Origin: Phreatobacter oligotrophus
GTDB taxonomy: Bacteria; Pseudomonadota; Alphaproteobacteria; Rhizobiales; Phreatobacteraceae
Assembly: GCF_003046185.1 (NCBI RefSeq)
Contig: NZ_PZZL01000002.1
Coordinates: 434,001-498,000, forward strand
Reading direction: 5' to 3'
Length of the DNA stretch: 64,000 bases
The translations under genes were made by a program, and so were the position numbers. Positions 1 through 8,112 of this stretch are shown here, piece after piece; position 1 is the stretch's first letter; each line of letters opens with the position of its first letter. The notes below the pieces were generated by a model. That model did no database searches, had not been told where the DNA came from, and saw only the letters and a list, made by a program, of their open reading frames with translations.

Positions 1-1207
1 CCGCCGCCAGATCGCCTCTGGGCATGACCTGCACATCCGCCAATCCGAGCCAGCGCGCCATCAGCAGCAGCTCCTCCGCCAGCGGGGCGGCGACATCGTC
101 GCCCGCGCCCTCCTCGCGATGAGCCGCTTGCACCACCAGCGCGGAACCCGCGCGGTCGGCCTTGAGGTCGACCTTTGCCACCAGCCTGTCGCCGAGCAGG
201 AAGGGCAACACGTAGTAGCCGTGGGTGCGCTTCTCGGCGGGGGTGTAGATCTCCAGCCGAATGCGGGCGCCGAAGAGCCCCTCGGTGCGCTCGCGCTGCC
301 AGACGAGGGGGTCGAAGGGCGCGAGCAGGGCGCGGGCCTCGACCCTGCGGGGGATGCGGGCGCCGGCCGCGAGATAGGCCGGATTGCGGAAGCCCTCGAC
401 CGTGACCGGCACGAGGTCGCCGGCCTCGACCAGCTCCGCCACCGCCTGCCGCGTCTCGGCGACCCCGAGGCGGTAGTAGTCGCGCAGGCAGCGCTCCGTG
501 CCGATGCCGAGGGCGATGGCCGAACGGCGCACCAGCTCGCGATGGGCCGTCGCCATATCGGGCGTCGGCGCGTCGACCACGGCGCGCGGCAGCACCCGTT
601 CGGTGAGGTCGTAGATCCGCTCGAAGGCGCCGCGCCGCGTCGCGGTGGTGACGATGCCCGCCCAGAACAGCCATTCGATGGCGCGCTTGCCCTCCGACCA
701 GCCCCACCAGCCGCCCTCGCCGCGATGGTCGTGGGAGAGCTCGCCGGCCGCCTTTGGGCCGTCGGTTTCGATTTCGCGGCGCACGGCCGCGATGAGGTCG
801 GCCCGCTCGCGGCCAAAACTCGCGAGGCCCGTATAGATCCCCTCGCCGCGCCTCGCCCGCTCCATCCGCCAGCGGAACAGCGGCTGCAGGGCGACCGGCA
901 GGTAGGAGGCCTCGTGGCCCCAATATTCGAAGAGGGCGCGGCGGCGGCCGCCATAGGCCAGCGCATCGAGGTCGGCAGGATCGTAGAGGCCGAGGCGGGA
1001 AAAGCCCGGCAGGGTATGGGCGCGGGCCACCACGTTGACGGAATCGATCTGGATGACGCCGAGTTCCTCCGCCATGCGCTTCAGGTGACGCCGCCCGGCC
1101 GGCGACGCGCCGCGTCCCTCGCCGTGGCCCGCAAGGTCGAAACCCTGGGCGGCGATGGCGATGCGGCGGGCTTGGCGAAGCGAAAGGCTGTCGGAACGGC
1201 GGGGCAT
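1..1207 (-). CDS. YcaQ-type winged-helix DNA-binding protein (partial, runs off the left edge)
   Basis: About 402 codons are visible and the reading frame is still open at base 1, so the C-terminus is missing. The start is the ATG at 1207, opening MPRRSDSLSLRQARRIA. Typical family segments follow: a VIQIDSVNVV stretch near residue 50, a YWGHEASYLP stretch near 95, and a DYYRLG helix in the middle. This matches the winged-helix family that includes E. coli YcaQ, a DNA glycosylase acting on interstrand crosslinks (established for YcaQ). Function here is by family resemblance only. It diverges from the aldo/keto reductase at 1417; the 209-bp gap should hold both promoters. Family call is good, enzymatic role inferred. 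Confidence 0.85.
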   Translation of the reverse strand, partial: MPRRSDSLSLRQARRIAIAAQGFDLAGHGEGRGASPAGRRHLKRMAEELGVIQIDSVNVVARAHTLPGFSRLGLYDPADLDALAYGGRRRALFEYWGHEASYLPVALQPLFRWRMERARRGEGIYTGLASFGRERADLIAAVRREIETDGPKAAGELSHDHRGEGGWWGWSEGKRAIEWLFWAGIVTTATRRGAFERIYDLTERVLPRAVVDAPTPDMATAHRELVRRSAIALGIGTERCLRDYYRLGVAETRQAVAELVEAGDLVPVTVEGFRNPAYLAAGARIPRRVEARALLAPFDPLVWQRERTEGLFGARIRLEIYTPAEKRTHGYYVLPFLLGDRLVAKVDLKADRAGSALVVQAAHREEGAGDDVAAPLAEELLLMARWLGLADVQVMPRGDLAA

Positions 1208-1416
1208 GGGGTGCTGGCGAGGCTAGCGCGAGGGATAAGTCGGACACCACCCGAAAGCTGTCAGCATTTTTCCCGGCCCGCAAAGCCCCGCCGCCGCTTG
1301 CCCGGCAGCGCTGCGCGGCTGCCATGCCGGAATAAAAACGGCGGCCACTTGTCCCCAGGGCGGGGAGCCGGGCTAATCTCGCCGCCCGTCCATCAGAAGG
1401 CCCCGAGGAGACACCC

Positions 1417-2385
1417 ATGACGCCGCGCCAGCCCCCGACCAAGCGCCCGCTCGGCCGTACCGGCCTCTCCATCGCCCCGCTGGTCTTCGGCGGCAATGTC
1501 TTCGGCTGGACGGCCGATGAGACCACCTCCTTCGCCCTGCTTGACGCCTTCGTCGAGGCCGGTTTCGACGCGGTGGATACGGCCGACGTCTATTCCGCCT
1601 GGGCGCCCGGCAATTCAGGCGGCGAGAGCGAGACGATCATCGGCCGCTGGATGAAGGCGCGCGGCGCGCGCTCGAAGATCACCCTCATCACCAAGGTCGG
1701 CTCGCCCATGGGCGAGGGCAAGAAGGGCCTGTCGGCGCGCTACATCGCGGAGGCCGTGGAGGCCTCGCTGAAGCGCCTGCAGACCGACGTGATCGACCTC
1801 TACCTGTCGCACTGGCCGGACCCGGAGACGCCCCACGAGGAGTCGCTGGCGGCCTATGACAAGCTCCTCAAGGCCGGCAAGGTGCGCGCCATCGGCTGCT
1901 CCAACCTCGACGCGACCCAGCTTGCAGCCTCACTCGATGCCGCCAAGGCGCATGGCCTGCCGCGCTACGACGTGCTGCAGCCCGAGTACAATCTGCATGA
2001 CCGCGCCAAGTTCGAGGGGCCGCTGGCGGATCTCTGCGTCAAGGAGGAGATCGGCGTCATCACCTATTTCTCGCTCGCCAAGGGTTTCCTGTCGGGCAAG
2101 TACCGGTCGGAAGCGGATCTGGGTAAGAGCCCGCGCGGCGAGCGCGGTGTGCGGCCCTACCTGACCGATCGCGGCTTCCGCATCCTCGCCGCGCTCGATG
2201 CGGTGGCGGCGGCCCATGCCTGCAAGCCCGCCGAGGTGGCGCTGGCCTGGCTCATGCGCAAGCGGGGCGTCACCGCGCCCATCGCCAGCGCCACGACGCT
2301 GGAGCAGATGGACAGCCTGCTGCGCTCGGCGGCGCTGCGCCTGACGGACAGCGACATGCGCACGCTCGATGCCGCAGGGGCGTGA
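1417..2385 (+). CDS. aldo/keto reductase
   Basis: 322 residues, the usual size of an AKR TIM barrel, predicted cytosolic and NADPH-dependent. The catalytic tetrad is visible: D54 and Y59 in DTADVYSAW, K93 in LITKVGSP, H132 in LSHWPD. The cofactor region near the C-terminus (IASATTLEQ) is also as expected. The ATG is preceded by GAGGAGAC at a suitable distance. Substrate cannot be predicted. It is divergent from the YcaQ-like gene and followed by a 21-bp inverted repeat and a small secreted protein on the same strand. Confidence 0.93.
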   Translation: MTPRQPPTKRPLGRTGLSIAPLVFGGNVFGWTADETTSFALLDAFVEAGFDAVDTADVYSAWAPGNSGGESETIIGRWMKARGARSKITLITKVGSPMGEGKKGLSARYIAEAVEASLKRLQTDVIDLYLSHWPDPETPHEESLAAYDKLLKAGKVRAIGCSNLDATQLAASLDAAKAHGLPRYDVLQPEYNLHDRAKFEGPLADLCVKEEIGVITYFSLAKGFLSGKYRSEADLGKSPRGERGVRPYLTDRGFRILAALDAVAAAHACKPAEVALAWLMRKRGVTAPIASATTLEQMDSLLRSAALRLTDSDMRTLDAAGA

Positions 2386-2419
2386 GAGCCGGTACCTGGC
2401 TCCCGCATCCGGCGCCAAC

Positions 2420-2440
2420 CGTTGCGAATAACTCGCAACG
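2420..2440. promoter_or_regulatory. Perfect 8-5-8 inverted repeat, possible operator
   Basis: The arms CGTTGCGA and TCGCAACG are separated by ATAAC. The repeat lies 35 bp after the aldo/keto reductase stop and about 50-115 bp before the possible starts of the next gene. There is no T-run after it, so it does not look like an intrinsic terminator. The A/T-centred dyad is operator-like and loosely resembles Fur-family boxes. A binding protein is not identified. Confidence 0.3.
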
Positions 2441-2470
2441 TCTTGTTTCTCCGCGCGATGACGTGCACAG

Positions 2471-2995
2471 ATGCGGCACTTCGCCCTTTGGGCGAAGCAC
2501 CCCTCACGCCCGCTACGACCGCGGACCCTCCTTGCGATGACGACCGCCCTTGCCGCCGGCCTCGCCTGTCTCGGTGCCATCGCCCTGGCGCCGGAGAGCG
2601 CCCACGCCCAGTGGCGGGTGCGTGAGTACCAGGAGCCAGCCCACGGGGCCCCGGCGATCGAGATCACCTATCGCAGTTCCGGTGAAAGGCTCACCGTGCT
2701 GTGCAGCGCCGGCACGGCCTTCGTCTCCTTCGCGCCGGGCTATCGCCTCCCGGTGTCGGATGCGGTGGTGGACGGGCGCTACAGCGTCGATGGCCGGCCG
2801 CCGAAGCCGGTCCGCTGGCAGGTGACGCGCAACTCGGCCTTCATCACCGCGGGCTTCGCCACCAGCTTCGTTGCCGACATCACCGGCGCAGCGCAGCTCT
2901 CCATCGCCTTCCCGGCGGTCGAACAGACCTATGATCTCTCCCCGCTGCGGCCTCACGCCGCCCGACTCAGGGCCGTTTGCGGGGCCGCAAGCTGA
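2471..2995 (+). CDS. Small secreted protein of unknown function
   Basis: 174 residues from this start, with a Sec signal: a basic N-region, the hydrophobic stretch MTTALAAGLACLGAIAL and a probable cleavage after AHA before QWRV. The mature part (about 128 residues) looks beta-rich and carries two Cys. An alternative ATG at 2537 gives 152 residues, but that signal would lack a positively charged N-region. Neither start has a clear ribosome site. The first codons overlap a hairpin (2479-2497, CTTCGCCC/GGGCGAAG), which casts doubt on the longer start. I do not recognise the family. Confidence 0.6.
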   Translation: MRHFALWAKHPSRPLRPRTLLAMTTALAAGLACLGAIALAPESAHAQWRVREYQEPAHGAPAIEITYRSSGERLTVLCSAGTAFVSFAPGYRLPVSDAVVDGRYSVDGRPPKPVRWQVTRNSAFITAGFATSFVADITGAAQLSIAFPAVEQTYDLSPLRPHAARLRAVCGAAS

Positions 2996-3134
2996 GCGCC
3001 TTGCGTCGGGGGTTCCGTCAGGGAAATCGTTTACCCCATCCCGGATTTACCCTGTTTCCGCTTGCATTTTAGGGTTTTCTTGAAGGCCGTTCCGTATCGC
3101 TGTGTGTCAGAAGCACCCGATCCGGAAGCCTGAC

Positions 3135-4604
3135 ATGACCCCCGCCAGACTGTGCCGTGACATCCTCGCCTTCCTGCACCGCGCCGGCCGCGACACCTCC
3201 GGCGTGACGGCGATGCTCTTCGCCATCTGCGCCGTCCCGGTGCTGCTGGTGGTCGGCGCCGGGGTCGACTTCTCCCGCGTCTCGGCGGCCCGCACCGCCG
3301 CCCAGTCGGCCGCCGATGCAGCGGCGCTCGCCGCGGCCTCCTCGAAACTCGATGTCGAGGCGGCGATGCGGCTCGTCGCCGACAACCATGCCAATGCCAA
3401 CCTGCGCGAGACCAACGCCAGCGGCTCCAAGATCACCGAGTTCGCCTATAACGGCACCACCCGCGAGGTGCGGCTGAAGATCACCGGCTCGGTGAAGTCG
3501 ACCTTCATGGCGCTGGCGGGCTGGCAGACCCTGCCCTACGAGGCCGAGGCCAAGGCGGTGCGGGGCCTCAACGGCACGACCGAGCTGGTTCTCGTGCTCG
3601 ACAACACCTGGTCCATGGCCGGCGACAAGCTGGTGGCGCTGAAGGCCGCGGCCGAGGATCTCGTCGTCCAGCTGCGCCAGGACCCCAATGCCGACGTGAA
3701 GATCGGCGTGGTCCCCTATGCCGACTACGTCAATGTCGGCGTGAACAACCGCAATTCCGGCTGGGTCGACGTTCCCGCCGACTACAGCACCACCTCGGCG
3801 CGCACCTGCACCACGCTGACGACGCGGCAGACCTGCACGCGCGGCGCCGCGCGGACCTGCACCCGCGTCGTCGACGGCCGCTCCGAGACCTATGACTGCA
3901 CGCCCTCGACCTGCACGACGCAGACCGTGCCGCCCTACGAGTCCTGCTCGGGCGGCAACACCACCTGGTATCGCTGGTATGGCTGCGTCGGCTCGCGCCG
4001 CGCCGCCAACCTGCGCCTCAACGACACCACGCCCTCCGAGCGCTATCCCGGCTACCTCGCCACCAGCCAGAACTGCCTCAACCCGATCGTGCCGCTGACC
4101 TCGAACCAGGCCACGGTCATCTCGGCCATCCGCGGCATGGTGGTGAATATCGGCGGCTACCGGCCCTCCACCTATATCCCGGCCGGGCTCATCTGGGGCG
4201 TCAACGTCCTGTCGCCGACCGCCCCCTTCTCGGAGGGCGCCGCCTATGACCCGACCAACCGCCGCCCGCGCAAGGTCATGGTGCTGATGACGGACGGCGA
4301 GAACACGCTGGTCTTCCGGTCCGCCGACGGCCGGCACATCGCCCCGAGCGGCAATGCCACAGCCCAGGCGGCGCAGCTGAAGCAGACCTATGACGACATG
4401 AACGACATCTGCACCTACGCGAAGTCGAAGCAGATCGAGGTCTTCACCGTCGCCTTCGACATCACCGACACGACGGCGATCTCGGCCATGCGCAACTGCG
4501 CCAGCTCGTCCGCACATTACTTCGACGCCAAGGACCGCCAGGGCCTCGCGGACGCCTTCAAGGCCATCGCCCTGTCGCTACAGAACGTCCGCATCACCCA
4601 GTGA
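3135..4604 (+). CDS. TadG-like pilus-assembly protein with von Willebrand A domain
   Basis: 489 residues. A TadE/TadG N-terminus is visible: a short cytoplasmic basic segment, GVTAMLFAICAVP leading into one membrane helix at about 25-45, then the Ala-rich AQSAADAAALAAASS. From about residue 150 a vWA domain begins with LVLVLDNTWSM, a MIDAS-type D-x-T-x-S, and later has VMVLMTDGEN. Within it is a Thr/Cys-rich insertion with seven Cys (bases 3807-3986). The family takes part in Flp/Tad pilus biogenesis at the envelope; no other tad genes are in the window. The start is chosen for the GGAAG seven bases upstream of ATG 3135. Its 3' end overlaps the convergent gene at 4578 by 27 bp. Confidence 0.85.
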   Translation: MTPARLCRDILAFLHRAGRDTSGVTAMLFAICAVPVLLVVGAGVDFSRVSAARTAAQSAADAAALAAASSKLDVEAAMRLVADNHANANLRETNASGSKITEFAYNGTTREVRLKITGSVKSTFMALAGWQTLPYEAEAKAVRGLNGTTELVLVLDNTWSMAGDKLVALKAAAEDLVVQLRQDPNADVKIGVVPYADYVNVGVNNRNSGWVDVPADYSTTSARTCTTLTTRQTCTRGAARTCTRVVDGRSETYDCTPSTCTTQTVPPYESCSGGNTTWYRWYGCVGSRRAANLRLNDTTPSERYPGYLATSQNCLNPIVPLTSNQATVISAIRGMVVNIGGYRPSTYIPAGLIWGVNVLSPTAPFSEGAAYDPTNRRPRKVMVLMTDGENTLVFRSADGRHIAPSGNATAQAAQLKQTYDDMNDICTYAKSKQIEVFTVAFDITDTTAISAMRNCASSSAHYFDAKDRQGLADAFKAIALSLQNVRITQ

Positions 4605-5063
4605 CGCGATGGGGGCGGCGGGCCGCCGCCCCTCTCCTCGGGACGGGGTGACGATCCGCGGGAAGGCGAGGAGCAGGCCCGCGAGCAGCGCGAGATTGCC
4701 GGTCATGGCGAGCCAGTGAAGCTGGCGCAGCCGCTCGACGCCCGCAGCATCGCCCGCCTCGCGCCGGGCAATGCCGGTATCGAAGGCCGAGAGGAGGGCG
4801 GAGCGGGCGAGGATCGCCCCGCCGCCGACCGCCACCGGCACCAGCGCCACGGCGAAGCGGCCGCTCAGTGCGAAGGCCAGCGCCGAGGCCCCTGCCGCCA
4901 TCTGCAACAGGCGCAGGTAGAAGCCGAAGAGCACGCGCAGCAGCACCGTCACGCCCGGAATGGTCAGCGAGACGAAGAGGAAGCTCGGCGAGGCGAAGAG
5001 AAAATAGGCCTGCGGCAGCAGCAGGACGACGACCGCGAGGATCGCCAGCGGATCGGGAATCAT
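4578..5063 (-). CDS. Hypothetical inner-membrane protein
   Basis: 161 residues from the ATG at 5063 (MIPDPLAILAVVVLLLPQAY). Three or four hydrophobic helices follow, with no catalytic motif that I recognise. The frame stays open further upstream, but the upstream residues are polar and Pro/Arg-rich and no good ribosome site precedes either start. It lies convergent to the TadG-like gene and its last nine codons are antisense to that gene's end. Hydrophobicity and codon bias support a real gene; function unknown. Confidence 0.6.
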   Translation of the reverse strand: MIPDPLAILAVVVLLLPQAYFLFASPSFLFVSLTIPGVTVLLRVLFGFYLRLLQMAAGASALAFALSGRFAVALVPVAVGGGAILARSALLSAFDTGIARREAGDAAGVERLRQLHWLAMTGNLALLAGLLLAFPRIVTPSRGEGRRPAAPIASLGDADVL

Positions 5064-5338
5064 GGGCGCGGCTCGGCAAGCGGGACGTGTCAGCCTAGGG
5101 CCCGCGCGACGGTCCGTCGCCTGCGGAAAAACACCGGTATGAAAGGGGTTTATTGGCGCCGGGACAGCAGGGACCGTTGGTCGCCAGCCCCATGGCGCGG
5201 ATGCGACGAAACCTTGCCCCATCTCTTAATGATCAAATAACCAGCCGCGGAAGATGCGCTGCAAAACGTCTCAATCCACAACTCGTCTTAGGAAATTCCC
5301 GCGTATGTAACGCAAGGTTTCCCTGCGAGGTCAGAGCG

Positions 5339-6409
5339 ATGACGACGCTGCTTCAGCATCTGCGAGACTTCCGCCGCGATACGGGCGGCACGATCGCCAT
5401 TCTCTTCGCCTTCTCGGCTGTTCCGGTCTTCGGCATTTCAGGCGGCGCCGTCGATTACGTTCGGGCAACCCGCGATTCCAGCCAGCTCCAGGCCATCTTC
5501 GACGCTGCCGCCATGGCGGCCGCGCGGCAGGCCCAGCTGGGGAAGGCCGCGGTGGAACTGACCGCCACCAACCATGTGCGGGCCCATCTCGACAGCCGCC
5601 TGTCGAGCTATCCGATCTCCATCACGGCGACCGCCGACGGCACGACGATCGAGATCAAGACCAACGGCGCGACGATGCAGACGTCGTTCCTCGGCATCGT
5701 CGGCATCAACTCGCTGAATGTGGTGGCGCGCACCAAGGCGATCTCGACCTATATCGAGACGATCACCCAGAACAAGCCGGTGACGGCCCAGCTCGACCCA
5801 GAGGCGGGCGACTACAATCGCATGTATGTCTATTGCTACGACGACAGCCGCCGGAACCAGACCGATCGCGGGCGCTCGCAGATGACGGCCATCGCCGACA
5901 ATGCCGGCACCACCTACAATTTCACCATGCCGAGCTGCAAGGCGAACGAGACCTTCTCGTACCGGCTCTACAATGTGCGCAACGCCCGCACCCAGCCCTG
6001 GCTCTGGGACACGGCGAGCCCCGGCACGCTGATTGCCAACAACCCGGCCGACTGGGCGAACCCCTGGGGCAACAACGCCTCCTACAACTACTATTCCGAC
6101 ACGCGCCTGTCGGGCGGCGTTCCCGTGCACCAGTTCGCGAACAACGTGCCGATCCTCGAGACGGTGATCTGCCAGAACCTCAACCAGTGCAAACCGAAGT
6201 CGCAGGGCGGGATCCTGCCGAGCGGCCCGAACCGCACGCCGCAGCAGGCCGACCAGGCCTGCTCACCCGGCAAGTACATCTATTTCGGCTGGGAAGACCG
6301 CCCGCCGGGCTATGGTTGGACCGACAGCGACTATGACGACATCCGCGTCGTCGTCGAATGCCCGTCCACCACGACGACGCGCAAGACGGTCGTCCGCCTC
6401 ATCGAGTGA
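5339..6409 (+). CDS. TadE/TadG-like pilus-assembly protein
   Basis: 356 residues. The N-terminus matches the TadE/G family: a basic cytoplasmic start, GGTIAILFAFSAVPVFG entering a single membrane helix, then VRATRDSSQLQAIFDAAAMAAARQ. The periplasmic remainder (about residues 70-356) lacks a recognisable vWA MIDAS and contains Tyr/Asn-rich segments and six or so Cys. The start ATG follows GAGG at 5326-5329. The 275-bp space before it should hold its promoter. It is a paralogue, by architecture, of the gene at 3135, and the two probably serve the same surface structure (inference). Confidence 0.8.
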   Translation: MTTLLQHLRDFRRDTGGTIAILFAFSAVPVFGISGGAVDYVRATRDSSQLQAIFDAAAMAAARQAQLGKAAVELTATNHVRAHLDSRLSSYPISITATADGTTIEIKTNGATMQTSFLGIVGINSLNVVARTKAISTYIETITQNKPVTAQLDPEAGDYNRMYVYCYDDSRRNQTDRGRSQMTAIADNAGTTYNFTMPSCKANETFSYRLYNVRNARTQPWLWDTASPGTLIANNPADWANPWGNNASYNYYSDTRLSGGVPVHQFANNVPILETVICQNLNQCKPKSQGGILPSGPNRTPQQADQACSPGKYIYFGWEDRPPGYGWTDSDYDDIRVVVECPSTTTTRKTVVRLIE

Positions 6410-6438
6410 CCGCGGGGGGCTTTTGCGGGATCGGGGCC

Positions 6439-7401
6439 TCAGCGACGGACGAGGTCTGCGAGGCGGCGCCGAACCTTCAGGAGGAACCGCTCCGGACGGG
6501 TCAGCCGGCGCAGCCTGATCCGCGAATCCACCGCATCAAACGCGACATGGCGAAGGCTGACCACCGGCGCCTCGCCGGTGACCGGGCCCATGACCTCGAC
6601 GCCGCCCCGGACGACGAAGCGCCGCAGCCGGCCCCGGTCCGGCACGACCGCCAGAGCATGGCGCTGGATCTTCGGCGCGGCCGCCAGATAGCGGGTGATC
6701 CGCTCCACGGTCTGGTCGGGCCCTGCATGGAGCGGGACGTCGCGCGCGGAATGGTAGCTTCCCGAGCCGGCGACCTGCGGTTCGGCCTCTCGGCGACCGG
6801 CGAGATAGGCCCCGAGGTCGTCCGCCAGGAGCGGCTTCATGGCCGCCAACACGGCCGCCTGCCATTGGCGCGCCGAGCCGTGATCACCCAGGGCGACGCG
6901 CCTCTGGCCGATGATCGGCCCGCCATCGATCTCTCCGGTCAATGCGTGGAGGGTCATTCCGCCATAGCGGTCGGCCATGCCGTCGATCAGCATGGCATGG
7001 ATGGGCAAGGGACCGCGGTAGTGGGGGAGCAGCGCCGGATGGAGGTTGACGGCGCGGCCCTGCAGCCGGTCGAGAAAGGCCTGGGGGAAGATGATGTAGG
7101 AGCCGGCGCAGACGAGGATGTCGAAAGGCCCTGCAGCATCGAGTGCGCGGTCGAGCCCCGCGGCCCAGGGGCGGGCGATGGTCCGGACGGGTACGCCCGC
7201 CTTCGCCAGGATGCGCCGGGCGCGACGCTCGCGGCGAGAGGCAAGGGACGCAATGCTGCCCAGGGGACCGCGCGGTCTCTCCTGCCCGGATATCCAGATC
7301 TCGATGATCCTGTAGCCACCGGCCTGGAGGGCGTCGATGGCCATCGCCCCCATCGCATCGGGATGGGTGACCAGGATACAGCCGATTGGTGCGTCGGACA
7401 T
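6439..7401 (-). CDS. Formyltransferase-fold protein (Fmt/PurN-like) in the RiPP-like locus
   Basis: 320 residues from ATG 7401 (MSDAPIGCILVTHP). The family triad is present: N119 and H121 in NLHPALLPHYRG and D159 in GEIDGGPII, the residues used for 10-formyl-THF-dependent transfer. The C-terminal third does not resemble the usual Fmt C-terminal domain. An upstream codon at 7452 would add 17 low-complexity residues. The gene lies 51 bp after the precursor-like peptide at 7453, on the same strand. So it is probably co-transcribed with the peptides and may modify them or a nucleotide-sugar; substrate unknown. A housekeeping Fmt is less likely because no def is adjacent. Confidence 0.8.
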   Translation of the reverse strand: MSDAPIGCILVTHPDAMGAMAIDALQAGGYRIIEIWISGQERPRGPLGSIASLASRRERRARRILAKAGVPVRTIARPWAAGLDRALDAAGPFDILVCAGSYIIFPQAFLDRLQGRAVNLHPALLPHYRGPLPIHAMLIDGMADRYGGMTLHALTGEIDGGPIIGQRRVALGDHGSARQWQAAVLAAMKPLLADDLGAYLAGRREAEPQVAGSGSYHSARDVPLHAGPDQTVERITRYLAAAPKIQRHALAVVPDRGRLRRFVVRGGVEVMGPVTGEAPVVSLRHVAFDAVDSRIRLRRLTRPERFLLKVRRRLADLVRR

Positions 7402-7452
7402 GACGGTCGAGGAGCTCACCGCCGCCGCTATGCGCCCGGCGCCGCGGTTCAA

Positions 7453-7551
7453 TCAACCGGTTTTCCCGGATACCGGGACAACCGCCGTGATGGCCGTGAG
7501 GGGCTGGCGCCTGGCCGCAGCAGCCTTGGTGTAGGCTTTCTTCACGGTCAT
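7453..7551 (-). CDS. RiPP precursor-like peptide 1
   Basis: 32 codons from ATG 7551, or 30 from the GTG at 7545. The GTG would give the same K-K-A-Y-T-K opening and 30-residue length as the sibling peptides; AGGAGGAG lies just upstream and suits either. The sequence contains AYTKAAAARRQPLTAITA followed by VVPVSGKTG. Shared positions with siblings are K-K-x-Y-x-K, R-Q-P-L, T-A and S-G-K-T. The Y-x-K...L...TA pattern resembles leaders recognised by PqqD-like RRE domains in lasso-type clusters (established for that class). A precursor role here is inferred from this and from neighbours. Confidence 0.7.
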   Translation of the reverse strand: MTVKKAYTKAAAARRQPLTAITAVVPVSGKTG

Positions 7552-7604
7552 CTCCTCCTGGCTGTCATGGCGGGTCAGCGATCCGCCTGGTCAGACGGGT
7601 CGCG

Positions 7605-7697
7605 TCAAGCGGGAGTCTTTCCCGAAGCCACCTGAGCCGTCACGTGCGCCAGGGGCTGGCGCTTCGCCACCGAAGCTTTGCTGTAGGGCTTCTTCAT
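7605..7697 (-). CDS. RiPP precursor-like peptide 2
   Basis: 30 residues starting KKPYSKASVAKRQPLAHVTA after Met and ending QVASGKTPA. The start ATG at 7697 has GGAG six bases upstream. It is the closest relative of the copy at 12682: both have A-K-R-Q-P-L-A-x-V-T-A-Q-V-A-S. Only about 10 residues follow the conserved V-T-A, so a core peptide, if any, is short. It lies between peptide 1 and the degenerate copy at 7735 on the same strand. Confidence 0.72.
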   Translation of the reverse strand: MKKPYSKASVAKRQPLAHVTAQVASGKTPA

Positions 7698-7734
7698 TGT
7701 CGTCTCCAAGAACCCGGGACGCATCGCGCTGGCA

Positions 7735-7809
7735 TCACTCAGGAGTGGGTGGGCTGGACACGGCCTCGGCCGCGACGGCCGCGACGGCCTTGGTGCAAGG
7801 CGTCCTCAT
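7735..7809 (-). CDS. Possible degenerate fifth precursor-like peptide
   Basis: 24 residues from ATG 7809, reading MRTPCTKAVAAVAAEAV then SSPPTPE. The T-P-C-T-K-A start aligns with the K-P-Y-S-K-A of peptide 2, but Tyr is replaced by Cys and the R-Q-P-L and V-T-A blocks are lost. No ribosome site is obvious. It sits exactly in the series between peptides 2 and 3. It may be a decayed copy or chance coding. Confidence 0.3.
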   Translation of the reverse strand: MRTPCTKAVAAVAAEAVSSPPTPE

Positions 7810-7850
7810 CGCGGCGCGCCCACGGCGATCGGGGCGGACGGACAAGCGCC

Positions 7851-7964
7851 TCAGGTTTGATTCTGCACGCCCGAAACCGGCTTGATCGCCGTCACTGCGG
7901 CAAGCGCCTCGCGCTTGAGAACTGCCGGCTTCTGGTAGGGCTTCTTCACGGCCAGAGACTCCAT
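7851..7964 (-). CDS. RiPP precursor-like peptide 3
   Basis: 37 residues from ATG 7964, or 32 from the GTG at 7949, which aligns with the K-K-P-Y start of the siblings and has GGAG nine bases upstream. The body reads KKPYQKPAVLKREALAAVTA then IKPVSGVQNQT. The Y-x-K-P-x-L/V and L-x-x-V-T-A pattern is the most lasso-leader-like of the set. It is first of the minus-strand peptides, so its promoter should lie in 7965-8112, divergent from the nucleotidyltransferase. Confidence 0.7.
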   Translation of the reverse strand: MESLAVKKPYQKPAVLKREALAAVTAIKPVSGVQNQT

Positions 7965-8049
7965 TCATCCGATCCTTGTCGTGGATTGCAGTCGGCGATG
8001 GCATTGTCAATGTGACTCTTCCCCCGGGGCACATGCCGGACCGGTTCGT

Positions 8050-8076
8050 GTGACACATGCAGCACGTCGCTATAGT
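8050..8076 (+). promoter_or_regulatory. Candidate promoter for the nucleotidyltransferase gene
   Basis: GTGACA at 8050-8055 and TATAGT at 8071-8076 are separated by 15 bp, shorter than the ideal 17. The -10-like element ends 36 bp before ATG 8113. It lies in the 148-bp divergent spacer that must also serve the precursor-like peptides. Confidence 0.3.
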
Positions 8077-8112
8077 CCCGGCAGTATCCCGATCGCCGAA
8101 GGCCCGGCCCGC

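Noticed and set aside
119-1420. A plus-strand 433-codon frame
   Set aside because: It is antisense to the YcaQ-type gene, which has clear family motifs on the minus strand.
2479-2497. Intrinsic terminator for the aldo/keto reductase
   Set aside because: The 8-bp stem is good but no T-run follows on the plus strand, so it is not called as a terminator.
6410-6440. A direct repeat of the tRNA-Phe end marking an island boundary
   Set aside because: The bases here are G-rich but do not match the tRNA 3' end.
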